Below, piece by piece: positions 51,775-60,798 of a stretch of 64,000 bases of DNA. The DNA is from Rhizobium sp. BK650. GTDB lineage: Bacteria > Pseudomonadota > Alphaproteobacteria > Rhizobiales > Rhizobiaceae. Each line of letters starts with the position of its first letter. Within the stretch, counting starts at the first letter, position 1. Made by a program: the position numbers and the translations under genes. Below the pieces are notes generated by a model. The model saw only the letters and a list, made by a program, of their open reading frames with translations, was not told where the DNA came from and searched no databases. The stretch spans positions 1-64,000 of the forward strand of contig NZ_JACIBK010000008.1 in NCBI RefSeq assembly GCF_014195325.1, read 5' to 3'.

Positions 51775-52683
51775 ATGGATATGCAGACATCGTTTCTGGA
51801 CAGGCTCTTTGAGTCCGGCCTGCTGATCGATACCGGCGTTGACGGCCTTTATGGCCGCAGCGGCCAGTTCGAAGACGTCATTGCCGCCTTCGAACGGCTG
51901 ATCGACACGTTCGGCGGCGCCGACGGCGCCGAGGCGATGCGTTTTCCGCCCGGCATGAACCGCGCGCTCTTCGAAAAGAGCGGTTATATGAAGAGCTTCC
52001 CGCAGCTTGCCGGCACGGTGCACAGCTTCTGCGGCAGCGAGCTTGATCATATGAGCCTGCTGCAGTGCATGGAAGTCGGCGATGACTGGACCAAGGACCA
52101 GAAGGCGACCGATATCGTGCTGACGCCGGCGGCCTGCTATCCGCTCTATCCGACCGTTGCCAAGCGCGGCAACCTGCCGGCCGAGGGCGGCCTTTTCGAC
52201 CTCCAATCCTATTGCTTCCGCCACGAGCCTTCCAAGGATCCGGCCCGCCAGCAGCTCTTCCGCATGCGCGAATATGTCTGCATGGGTACGGAACAGCATG
52301 TGACGGACTTCCGTCAGCGCTGGATGGATCGCGGCGTCGAGATGATGAAGCAGGTTGGTCTCGACGTAACCATCGATGTTGCGAATGACCCATTCTTCGG
52401 CCGCGCAGGCAAAATGATGGTCAACAACCAGCGTGATCAGAACCTGAAGTTCGAGCTGCTGATCCCGATTACATCGGTAGCAAAGCCGACGGCCTGCATG
52501 AGCTTTAATTACCATCAGGATTCGTTCGGCGTGAAATGGGGCCTGAGCCTCGAAGACGGCAGCGTCGCCCATACCGCTTGCGTCGGCTTCGGCTTGGAAC
52601 GTATCGCGCTCGCGCTCTTCCACACCCACGGCCTCGACGTGAAGGAATGGCCTGCAAACGTGCGGAAAGTGCTGTGGGGTTGA
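51775..52683 (+). CDS. Amino acid--[acyl-carrier-protein] ligase (class II aaRS homologue)
   Basis: This 302-residue homologue of the catalytic core of atypical methanogen seryl-tRNA synthetase lacks a tRNA-binding domain. The zinc ligands are C121, E166 and C269, with the same spacing as C131/E176/C279 of the B. japonicum enzyme as I recall it. Motif 2 is FRHE (148-151) with the RMREYVCMG strand after it, and motif 3 is GFGLER (271-276). Enzymes of this family activate glycine or alanine with ATP and load it on the phosphopantetheine of a carrier protein. The partner carrier is almost certainly the product of the first operon gene. Confidence 0.94.
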   Translation: MDMQTSFLDRLFESGLLIDTGVDGLYGRSGQFEDVIAAFERLIDTFGGADGAEAMRFPPGMNRALFEKSGYMKSFPQLAGTVHSFCGSELDHMSLLQCMEVGDDWTKDQKATDIVLTPAACYPLYPTVAKRGNLPAEGGLFDLQSYCFRHEPSKDPARQQLFRMREYVCMGTEQHVTDFRQRWMDRGVEMMKQVGLDVTIDVANDPFFGRAGKMMVNNQRDQNLKFELLIPITSVAKPTACMSFNYHQDSFGVKWGLSLEDGSVAHTACVGFGLERIALALFHTHGLDVKEWPANVRKVLWG

Positions 52684-52691
52684 GCGGTTCC

Positions 52692-53654
52692 ATGGCGTCG
52701 GTCTTTGCAGGTATAGATCCTGATACCTACAGACAACATGGGCTGCATTCCGGCGAACGCATGTGGCCCGAAACCAATTGTTACATCGATCTCTGGATCG
52801 AGGTTCTCTCGACCTTCGGCGTTGCGCCGGAGGCCATGCTCGGTTTCACGCTGACGCAGGATTTCGAAGGCGACCAGTTCACCTTCTTCAAGGTGCCGCT
52901 GGAAGATCTCGAAGCTCTCTACGGCATCCGCGCCACCGAACTCGCGATCTATGACCGCGTCGAGCGGCATGTCGAGGTGCAGATCGCCCGCGGGCGGCTC
53001 TGCCTTATCGAGATGGATTCCTTCTATATGCCGGATACGCGCGGTACTGCTTACCGGCAGGAACACGGTAAGACGACGGTTGCAATCAACCGTCTGGACT
53101 TTGCCGGCAAGCGCGTCGACTATTTTCACAATGCCGGCTATTTCCGCATCGAGGGCGAGGATTTCGACGGGCTGTTCCAGTCCCATCTGACGGATGAGGA
53201 TGCACCGTTCCTGCCCTATGCGGAATTCGCCAAGTTCCCGGAACGCCCCGTTGGCGAAGCACATCTGCGCGAGGTTTCCCGCCGGCTCCTTGGTTTCCAC
53301 TTCGGTCGTCGTCCGAATAGCAATCCGATCCGTGCCTTTGCGGAAGTCTTTCCGCTGCAGGTCGAAGCGGTAGCCGACAGGCCTTTTGGCTTCTTCCATA
53401 AATATGCTTTCAACACACTGCGGCAGATCGGGGCGAATTTCGAACTCGCGGTCGATCATCTGAGCTGGCTGTCGCCCGGCGATTTTGCCGTCGCGGCCGA
53501 AGAGGCGCGTCGCATCTCGGAAGTGGCAAAGTCTGTTCAATTCCAGCTTGCCCGCGCTGTCACCCGCCGTAAGTTCGAGCCGTTGAAAGCAGCCCTTGAT
53601 CCGGCGGCCGATGCGTGGGATTCGATGATGGCGTCGCTCGTCGAGCGAGTCTGA
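52692..53654 (+). CDS. DUF1839 protein
   Basis: The protein has 320 residues from ATG 52692; a TTG at 52680 overlapping the ligase stop is also possible. DUF1839 proteins are found next to aminoacyl:carrier-protein ligases. Conserved-looking pieces are WPETNCYIDLWIEVLSTFG, DFEGDQFTFFKVPLEDL, the LIEMDSFYMPDTRGTAY segment, and HKTTVAIN-like GKTTVAINRLDF. The composition suggests a soluble enzyme; the cysteine/asparagine/aspartate clusters could be catalytic, perhaps for transfer of the aminoacyl group to an acceptor, but this is only inference from context. Confidence 0.82.
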   Translation: MASVFAGIDPDTYRQHGLHSGERMWPETNCYIDLWIEVLSTFGVAPEAMLGFTLTQDFEGDQFTFFKVPLEDLEALYGIRATELAIYDRVERHVEVQIARGRLCLIEMDSFYMPDTRGTAYRQEHGKTTVAINRLDFAGKRVDYFHNAGYFRIEGEDFDGLFQSHLTDEDAPFLPYAEFAKFPERPVGEAHLREVSRRLLGFHFGRRPNSNPIRAFAEVFPLQVEAVADRPFGFFHKYAFNTLRQIGANFELAVDHLSWLSPGDFAVAAEEARRISEVAKSVQFQLARAVTRRKFEPLKAALDPAADAWDSMMASLVERV

Positions 53655-53670
53655 AGCCGGAGATCTGACC

Positions 53671-56145
53671 ATGCGGGGGCGGTTGGCAAGCATCGGGGCC
53701 GAGGAAAGTCTGCTTTCCGAAGGCTGGAACCTGGTTCTGACCGAGCCTGACGCCTGCGCGACACCGCACGATATCCATCTTTCTGCGCAGTTCATTCCGG
53801 CGCCTGTTCCGGGCACGGTTGCCGGTGCGCTTGAAAGGGCCGGACTTTTCGACCGGGAAAACCCGCAGGCCTTGAACACAAAGGACGCCTGGTATCTGAC
53901 CCGCCTCTTCGATACGGAACCCGGTGAGGCAATCCTGCGCTTCCAGGGGCTGGCGACGATTTGCCATGTTTTCCTGAACGGTCAGGAAATCCTGTTTTCC
54001 GAGAGCATGTTCACCGCGCACGAGATTCCGGTGACTCTGACAGGCGGCGACGAGCTGGCGCTCTGCTTCCGGGCGCTTGGCCCACGTCTTGTCGAACCGG
54101 GACCGCGTGCCCGCTGGCGACCGCAGATGATCACGCCGCAGGGGCTGAAAAATATCCGTACGACGGTGCTCGGGCATATGCCTGGCTGGTGCCCGGAAAT
54201 TCACGCAGTCGGGCCGTGGCGGCCAATCTCGCTCGTGCGGCGAGGTGTGATCTCGGTCGACAATGTCTCGGTACGCGCCGTGCTGGATGAAAACGGGGTG
54301 GGGCGGCTCAGCGTTTCCCTTCATATCGATGGCGAAGAGCCGGTTATGGCGCTTCGCTGCGCCGGCGTCGAACAGGGGTTTGAGAAGATCGGCGACCGGC
54401 ATTATTCAGCGATTCTCAAATTGCCTGATATCGAGGCGTGGTGGCCGCATACCCATGGTGTGCCGCGCCTCTACGATCTGACGCTGGTTCTGGATGGCGA
54501 AGAGCAGGCCATCGGCAAAGCCGGTTTCCGGCGGATCGAGGCCGACCTCGGCTCTGATGGCAGTGATTTCGCGCTTGTCGTCAACGGCGAGCGAATTTTC
54601 TGCCGCGGGGCGGTATGGACGACGGCCGATATCGTTCGGCTGCCCGGCGAGAGGCCTGACTATGAGCCCTTCCTGCGGCTGGCCGCGGAGGCCGGTATGA
54701 ACATGGTCCGTATCGGCGGGACCATGGCATACGAAACACCTGAGTTCTTTGCGCTTTGCGATGAGCTGGGACTGATGGTCTGGCAGGACTTCATGTTCGC
54801 CAATTTCGATTATCCGAAGAACGACAAGGCCTTTTTCGGCCATGTGCATGCCGAGATTGAAGAGTTCCTCCACGGGGTGCAGCTTTCGCCCTCGCTTGCC
54901 GTGCTCTGCGGCGGCAGCGAAATCCACCAGCAGGCGGCGATGTTCGGCCTGCCGGCAGATTTCTGGAGCGGGGCGATCACCGACGAGATCATCCCGGCGA
55001 TCTGCCAGCGCATGCGGCCTGATGTGCCCTATGTGCCGAATTCGCCTTATGGCGGCGCCATGCCCTTTTCGCCCAATTCTGGCATCACACACTACTACGG
55101 TGTCGGCGCCTATATGCGGCCGCTCGACGATGCCCGCCGTGCCGAGGTCCGTTTTGCGGCCGAGAGCCTCGCCTTTGCGCATGTGCCGCAGCAGAGAACC
55201 TTGCAGCGACATCTCGACGTGCCAGCAGTTCACAGTCCGCTCTGGAAAGAGCGCGTGCCGCGCGACCGTGGCGCTTCGTGGGATTTCGAGGATGTCCGCG
55301 ATTTCTACCTGAGGCTTCTTTACGATACCGATCCGGCCATGCTGCGCCGGGAAGACCCCGCGCGCTATCTCGATCTGTCGCGTGCTGTGACGGGGGAAGT
55401 TCTGGAGGAGACATTCGCCGAGTGGCGGCGTAAGGGATCGCCCTGCAACGGTGCGCTCGTCTGGACACTGCAGGATCTGCTGCCGGGTGCCGGCTGGGGT
55501 GTCATCGATTCCACCGGCGAACCGAAACCTGTCTGGCATGCGATGCGCCGCGCCTTTCGTCCGATACAGGCGGTCTTTACGGACGAGGGGACGAGCGGCC
55601 TCTATGTCCATATCATCAACGAAACGGACAAGATCGTCGCATTGGAGCTCGACGTGGCCTGTCTGCGCGATGGCCGTCAGCAGGTGGCGAGCGGCAGCAA
55701 GGCTTTCAATCTCGGACCGAGAAGCGTGGAGCGTATTGCATGCACCGATCTCTTCGGCGGCTTCTTCGATGCGACCTATGCCTTCCGGTTCGGAGCGCCC
55801 TCGCATGATGTGAGCGTCGCATGGCTGCGATCGACCATGGATGGCGAATTGCTGGCGCAGGCTTTCCACTTTCCTCGCGGGCGAACAAAGGCTTTCCATG
55901 ATGCGACGATCGAGGCATCCCTCATTCGCGAAGGCGATGATTGGTTCATGACGCTTGCGTCCGACAGGTTGGCCCAGTCGGTACATATCGATGTCGAAGG
56001 CTACCGGGCAGAAGAGGATTGGTTCCATCTAGCCCCGGGGCCGGCCAAGCGGGTGAAGCTGATTGCCGCTCCGGGCACGGATGCCGATGCGCTGCCGGCG
56101 GGCGAAATCAGAAGCGTCGGCGGATCGCGCCGCTTTTCGCTATAG
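53671..56145 (+). CDS. GH2-like glycosidase (beta-mannosidase family), divergent active site
   Basis: This 824-residue protein has the GH2 layout: jelly-roll sugar-binding domain (about 1-190, FRALGPRLVEPGPRARWRPQ), an immunoglobulin-like domain (190-300), then a TIM barrel (300-620) and C-terminal beta domains. The acid/base motif GN.E of beta-mannosidases reads GGSE here (E417), so the usual asparagine is missing; the nucleophile candidate is E498 in AAESLAFAHVP. No signal peptide is seen, so it acts in the cytoplasm. With glycosyltransferases and a flippase in the operon it may trim or remodel a lipid-linked glycan, or use the fold for transfer. Confidence 0.85.
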   Translation: MRGRLASIGAEESLLSEGWNLVLTEPDACATPHDIHLSAQFIPAPVPGTVAGALERAGLFDRENPQALNTKDAWYLTRLFDTEPGEAILRFQGLATICHVFLNGQEILFSESMFTAHEIPVTLTGGDELALCFRALGPRLVEPGPRARWRPQMITPQGLKNIRTTVLGHMPGWCPEIHAVGPWRPISLVRRGVISVDNVSVRAVLDENGVGRLSVSLHIDGEEPVMALRCAGVEQGFEKIGDRHYSAILKLPDIEAWWPHTHGVPRLYDLTLVLDGEEQAIGKAGFRRIEADLGSDGSDFALVVNGERIFCRGAVWTTADIVRLPGERPDYEPFLRLAAEAGMNMVRIGGTMAYETPEFFALCDELGLMVWQDFMFANFDYPKNDKAFFGHVHAEIEEFLHGVQLSPSLAVLCGGSEIHQQAAMFGLPADFWSGAITDEIIPAICQRMRPDVPYVPNSPYGGAMPFSPNSGITHYYGVGAYMRPLDDARRAEVRFAAESLAFAHVPQQRTLQRHLDVPAVHSPLWKERVPRDRGASWDFEDVRDFYLRLLYDTDPAMLRREDPARYLDLSRAVTGEVLEETFAEWRRKGSPCNGALVWTLQDLLPGAGWGVIDSTGEPKPVWHAMRRAFRPIQAVFTDEGTSGLYVHIINETDKIVALELDVACLRDGRQQVASGSKAFNLGPRSVERIACTDLFGGFFDATYAFRFGAPSHDVSVAWLRSTMDGELLAQAFHFPRGRTKAFHDATIEASLIREGDDWFMTLASDRLAQSVHIDVEGYRAEEDWFHLAPGPAKRVKLIAAPGTDADALPAGEIRSVGGSRRFSL

Positions 56146-56161
56146 AGGCTGGGGTGCGGCG

Positions 56162-57370
56162 ATGACGATACGAGTGCAGGCGGAAGAAGTGTTGCGAGGC
56201 GTTTATCGGAGCATGCGCGGACATCTGCTGCAGCGCCTGATCATCAAGTCACGACATGCCTTCAACCCTCGCCGGCCGGTCGAAATCGTCGGCTATCTCT
56301 CGATGGTGGCGGGTGTGGGAGAGTCGGCGCGGCTTTGCGCCGTTGCACTTTCACAGGCCGGCCGGGAGATCATGCTTGCCGATGTCAGCACACATCCTGA
56401 TGAGAGCAAGCTGGTGGAATGGGCGCCAGCACTAGCCTCCGGTAGCCAGCCTGGAAGCCGGATATGGCATCTCAATCCACCAATGTTGCCGCGAGCGATT
56501 TTGAAAATGGGTCTCGGCAATTTCACGCGCGCCTTCAATATCGGCTATTGGGCTTGGGAACTCGAAGTGGTGCCGGCTGAATGGCGCAATGCCATGCACT
56601 ACATGAACGCTGTCTTCGTACCCTCGGAATTCACCCGGCGGGCGATCGCGCCGCTGACCTCGGCGCCCGTCATCGTCGTGCCGCATCCGGTGACCGAGCG
56701 GCCGGTTGCTGAGGATATCCGGCAGAAATTCGGGATCGCCGACGATGCCTTCCTTGTATCCTTCATCTTCAGTGCCGGCTCCTCGATCAACCGCAAGAAT
56801 CCGCGGGCGGCGATCGAGGCTTTCAGGCTATTCGGCGCTGAATGCCCTGATGCCTTCCTGCTGATGAAGGCGAGCGGCAACCCGGCAAGGGATGAGGCGC
56901 TTCGGACGCTCATGCAGTCCGTTGAGGGCGACCCAAAGATCAGGATCGTTACCGACAACCTGGCGAGCCTGGAGATCAACGGCATTATCCGTGATTCCGA
57001 CGCCTATCTCTCGCTGCATCGTTCGGAAGGGTTCGGCCTAACGGTCGCGGAAGCGATCATGTATCGCACGCCAGTCGTCTCGACCGGATGGTCGGGTACG
57101 GCTGATTTCTGCGATCCCGCAAATACCTGGCTGGTCGAACCGTCGCTCATTCCCGTGGTCGACGACCATCCGGAATTTGCCGGTCTCAAGGATGCTGTCT
57201 GGGCAGATCCTTCGCCGGTAGCCGCAGCGGCGCATCTGAAGAGCATTTATTCCGATCCTGACGCTGCGAAGCAGAAGGCGGAGGGCGCGCGAGACTATCT
57301 GGTGCGCCATCTCGCCGAACACAGCTACGACAAGGCGCTCTCCCGGCTTTCTGCGATGCAGGCGAGCTAA
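56162..57370 (+). CDS. GT4-family glycosyltransferase
   Basis: This 402-residue protein has the C-terminal GT-B donor domain: E289 and E297 form the EX7E motif in SEGFGLTVAEAIMYRTPVVS. The N-terminal domain has YLSMVAGVGESARLCAVALS and NIGYWAWELEVVPAEW. The latter resembles the mannosyltransferase group that builds surface polysaccharide repeat units. It acts at the cytoplasmic face of the membrane; donor and acceptor are unknown. It lies 16 bases after the GH2 gene and 50 bases before the flippase fusion. Confidence 0.9.
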   Translation: MTIRVQAEEVLRGVYRSMRGHLLQRLIIKSRHAFNPRRPVEIVGYLSMVAGVGESARLCAVALSQAGREIMLADVSTHPDESKLVEWAPALASGSQPGSRIWHLNPPMLPRAILKMGLGNFTRAFNIGYWAWELEVVPAEWRNAMHYMNAVFVPSEFTRRAIAPLTSAPVIVVPHPVTERPVAEDIRQKFGIADDAFLVSFIFSAGSSINRKNPRAAIEAFRLFGAECPDAFLLMKASGNPARDEALRTLMQSVEGDPKIRIVTDNLASLEINGIIRDSDAYLSLHRSEGFGLTVAEAIMYRTPVVSTGWSGTADFCDPANTWLVEPSLIPVVDDHPEFAGLKDAVWADPSPVAAAAHLKSIYSDPDAAKQKAEGARDYLVRHLAEHSYDKALSRLSAMQAS

Positions 57371-57420
57371 GCTGAGGGCGCCACTCTCCTTTATTTTAAC
57401 GGTTTCGATTTAGAGATGGC

Positions 57421-60400
57421 TTGTTCTCGGCCGCGATGCGGCTTCTAGCGGATGGACGGATGTCGAAGGGCATTATTGCAAATTCGGTGATGAATGCAGC
57501 GGCGGGCATGCTGCTTCTTGTGACGGGGTTCGCGTCCTCGATCATAACCGCGCGCCTGCTCGGGCCAGAGGCTAACGGTATCGTTGCCTTTTCACTCTGG
57601 CTCGTCGTCACCGGCGCCTCGATTGCCGAACTCGGCTCCAGCATCACGCTGTTGAAGACGCTGCCGCAGCTTTCTGCGCAGGGCTACGATCTCAAGCAGC
57701 GGAGGGGATTTGCCTCGATCCTCGTCACCTTCATGGTCTGCTCCACGCTGGTGCTGCTTGGACTCTACGCCATGTTCTTCCTGACTTCGGAGAAGATGCA
57801 CTGGGCCGATACCGCACCGTCGGTGGCGCTCGTGACGGGCATTCTCTTCTTCATTCAGGCGATCGGTTCCTTCGTCAAATTCTACCTGATCGGTGAAAAG
57901 CGGCTCGGAACTTTCTTTAGGCTGACGCTTGTCGTCTCGATCTTCCAGCTCGCCGGCGTGGCAGTCGGCGCCGTCTTTTACGGGGTGGAGGGTGTGCTGG
58001 TTGGCTATGCGCTCGGGCAGCTCGTGCTTTTCGTCGCCACTTTTCCCATTCTTTTTGCGCGGCGCGATCGCTGCGGCATCTCGCTGAGATATCTGGCCTC
58101 TTCTTCGGTAATCCTGTCGATGCAATTCATCATCGACTCGATCTTCCTCAATCGTATCGAACTGCTCTTCCTGCAGCAGTTCTGGTCTGTGGAAATGGTC
58201 GGCTTCTATGCTGCGGGCCTGTCGATCGCCAATATCGCGCTGCAGCTTCCGATCCAGATGAGTGGTAGCCTGCTGCCCTATTATTCGGAGCGCCGGCATA
58301 CCAGCGCCGACTCGAAATTTCCGGTCGAAGCGTTTACCGCGGTCATCCGCAGCATGGCCTATATCGTACTGCCGATGAGCCTTGGGCTTGCGGCGATCTC
58401 CAGCGAATTGGTGCATGTGGTCTTCGGCGAGGCCTTCGACCGAAGCGGCGGGGTTGTCGCTCTGCTTGCGCTCGTCGCACCTGCCTACACCTTCATGCAG
58501 ATTCTCAGCCTGTATCTGCTTTCCATCGAGAAGGCCAATGTGAGGTTGAAGATCAGTGTGATAGGTGGCCTCCTTATGGTAGTGGGTTGTTTACTCATCG
58601 TACCTAGTCTTGCCGCCGAGGGTGCCGCACTCGTGCGCATAGCCGTATTTGTTGCGATGTCGGTAATGATGGTCAGACAAACGGGGTTCGGAACTCAGCT
58701 TTCGGGCCTCTATCTCAGCCTTACGAAGATTGCTCTTGCCGCAGTATTTTGCGCGTGCGGTGCCATTACCGCACTTGAGTTCCTCCAGGGGCCGATTGGT
58801 CTTGTCGCCGCGATCATCGCCGGCACGTTCACCTATTTTGCGGCGCTGAAGGTTTTCCGCGCCGTTCCAGCCGAAGATATCCAGGTGCTGCGCTCAATCC
58901 TCGTCAAGATGCCGGCGCCGCTGCGGGGACCGGCAAGGGGCGTGGTCAATTTCATCACCGCGCCGACCCTTGAGGGGAGCGAGAAGACGCCGGCCAACGA
59001 AGAATTCTCACGCGAGCCAGCAGAAGGCGCTGGCCGCGTTGCCGCGCTTCCGGTCGTCTTTGACCGAACGATCGGTCTCTTCATGCCGGAAAAGGCCGAC
59101 GTTGCAAAGCGGTCGGCTGCCGTCCTTTTCGTCAGCCCCTGGGGCTTCGAGGAAATGTGCACGCGGAAATTCTTTCGTGTGGCCGCGGAGCATTTTTCCG
59201 ATATCGGCGTACCGAGCCTGCGCTTCGATTATATCGGAACCGGCGACGCGCTGGACTTCGGCGATCAAGCGCCGAGCCTTGAAATCTGGAAGAACTCCAT
59301 TCGCGCGGCAGCTGCAAAGCTGAAGGCGATCAGTGGTTGCTCGCAGATCATCCTCATCGGCCAAGGTCTCGGGGGTACGCTTGCTCATCTGGCGGGCCAT
59401 ACAATCGAAGGCGTCGACAGCGTCGTGCTGCTTGCTCCGGTCCTGAGCGGGAGGGCGCATCTTCGCGAGATCAGCATGTGGTCGCGGATCATCCATGCCG
59501 ATCTCGGCCTCGGCGAGGAGCATGCGTCAAATGCGCAGGTGCAGATTGCGGGCCTAACCCTGCCGGACGAGATCGCTACGGAAATCGGCAAGCTCAAGAT
59601 CAGTTCGCCACAGGACTTGGCCGCGCCGAACTACCTCATACTCGAGCGGCCGGTTCGCGTCGACGATACGGCCTTCGCCGACGAATTGAAGGCGCTCGGC
59701 GGCAATGTCGAGCAACGTGTTTTCGAAGGTTACGACGAGCTGGTCACCAACCCGCTTTTCGCCAAGACCCCGATGGCGGTCGTCAGGTTGTTGACGGAAT
59801 GGCTCGTCGAAGCAACAGCTATTGCGGCATCCGCCGAGCACTCGCCGCAAATGATCGAAAACCAGCCGCTTGACGGAGACGGCTTTGAGGAAATCCCGGT
59901 TCGCTTCGGCGCCTTCCGGCATCTCATTGGCGTCATCAGCCGGCCGCAGGGCGAGATCAAGGGCAATGCCGTTCTCTTTATGTCGACCGCCTATGACCGG
60001 CATGCCGGCTGGGGCCGCACGACTGTCGATATGGCTCGCGCGCTGGCGCGCCAGGGTGTGGTCTCGCTGCGTTTCGATTCGGCCAATGTCGGAGACAGCG
60101 TTCCCCGGCCAGATGCGCCCGAGCAGGTTCTCTATTCTGCGACTCAGACCGAAGATGCGCGCGCCTCGCTCGATCTCCTGGAAGGCTTCGTCTCCGGACC
60201 AATCATGGTCGCCGGGCGCTGCAGCGGCGGCTATGTGGCGCTGCGCGCAGGCATCGAGGATGAGCGGCTAAAGGCGATCGTTTCCATCAATCCGTTCGTT
60301 TACTACTGGGATCCGGAGATGCCGGTGCGGCGCGAGCATGTCGTCTCCGTTCCGCGCAGCGTCGATGATTATGGCCAGCGGATGATGCGGCTCGACACGG

Positions 60401-60771
60401 TCAAGCGGCTGTTCCGCGGTGAAGTCGATATCTTCGCGGCTCTGCAGAACATATTCATCGCGGTTGGCCGCAGGCTCTCGCCTCGCATTGCGCCGCTCGT
60501 CGAACTCATCCCGGGGCGCCGGCACGTCGCCCGGCAGGTACGGCAGTCCTTTGCTGCGCTCGGCAAGCGCAAGGTGCCGCTAACGTTGATCTATAGCGAA
60601 GGTGATGTCGGTCTCGACCACATGTATTTCCACTTCGGCCCGCGCGGGCACAAGTTTGCCAAGCACCCGAATGTGCGGGTGGTGATGTTGCAGGATGCCG
60701 ATCACAATCTGACGCCGCCGGAATCGCGCAAGCTCGTGCTCGACGAGATCGTGCGGCTGGCCACGGCTTGA
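57421..60771 (+). CDS. Fusion of a Wzx-like flippase with two alpha/beta-hydrolase domains
   Basis: The protein has 1116 residues from TTG 57421 (ATG 57436 or 57460 are alternatives). Residues 14-485 form a polysaccharide flippase of the MOP superfamily (12-14 helices, SSIITARLLGPEANGIVAFS). After a short linker, residues about 540-800 form an alpha/beta hydrolase whose nucleophile elbow reads GQGLG with glycine 649 in the catalytic place. Residues about 815-1116 form a second hydrolase with elbow GRCSGG (C934 at the nucleophile position, S935 next), acid D1062 and base H1095. Tandem hydrolases of this kind resemble the two exosortase-A-associated hydrolases. It probably moves a lipid-linked glycan outwards while the attached domains process an acyl or aminoacyl group on the cytoplasmic side. 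Confidence 0.88.
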   Translation: MFSAAMRLLADGRMSKGIIANSVMNAAAGMLLLVTGFASSIITARLLGPEANGIVAFSLWLVVTGASIAELGSSITLLKTLPQLSAQGYDLKQRRGFASILVTFMVCSTLVLLGLYAMFFLTSEKMHWADTAPSVALVTGILFFIQAIGSFVKFYLIGEKRLGTFFRLTLVVSIFQLAGVAVGAVFYGVEGVLVGYALGQLVLFVATFPILFARRDRCGISLRYLASSSVILSMQFIIDSIFLNRIELLFLQQFWSVEMVGFYAAGLSIANIALQLPIQMSGSLLPYYSERRHTSADSKFPVEAFTAVIRSMAYIVLPMSLGLAAISSELVHVVFGEAFDRSGGVVALLALVAPAYTFMQILSLYLLSIEKANVRLKISVIGGLLMVVGCLLIVPSLAAEGAALVRIAVFVAMSVMMVRQTGFGTQLSGLYLSLTKIALAAVFCACGAITALEFLQGPIGLVAAIIAGTFTYFAALKVFRAVPAEDIQVLRSILVKMPAPLRGPARGVVNFITAPTLEGSEKTPANEEFSREPAEGAGRVAALPVVFDRTIGLFMPEKADVAKRSAAVLFVSPWGFEEMCTRKFFRVAAEHFSDIGVPSLRFDYIGTGDALDFGDQAPSLEIWKNSIRAAAAKLKAISGCSQIILIGQGLGGTLAHLAGHTIEGVDSVVLLAPVLSGRAHLREISMWSRIIHADLGLGEEHASNAQVQIAGLTLPDEIATEIGKLKISSPQDLAAPNYLILERPVRVDDTAFADELKALGGNVEQRVFEGYDELVTNPLFAKTPMAVVRLLTEWLVEATAIAASAEHSPQMIENQPLDGDGFEEIPVRFGAFRHLIGVISRPQGEIKGNAVLFMSTAYDRHAGWGRTTVDMARALARQGVVSLRFDSANVGDSVPRPDAPEQVLYSATQTEDARASLDLLEGFVSGPIMVAGRCSGGYVALRAGIEDERLKAIVSINPFVYYWDPEMPVRREHVVSVPRSVDDYGQRMMRLDTVKRLFRGEVDIFAALQNIFIAVGRRLSPRIAPLVELIPGRRHVARQVRQSFAALGKRKVPLTLIYSEGDVGLDHMYFHFGPRGHKFAKHPNVRVVMLQDADHNLTPPESRKLVLDEIVRLATA

Positions 60772-60798
60772 GAATTTTCTGATCCAGAGCGAAAGGCC

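Noticed and set aside
52515..53879. 454-codon minus-strand frame across the ligase and DUF1839 genes
   Set aside because: Spans two real genes in the other direction; composition is typical of a GC shadow.
54406..56028. 540-codon open frame antisense to the GH2 gene
   Set aside because: It mirrors the codon structure of a well-supported gene on the other strand (GC-rich third positions leave the opposite frame open) and shows no domain.
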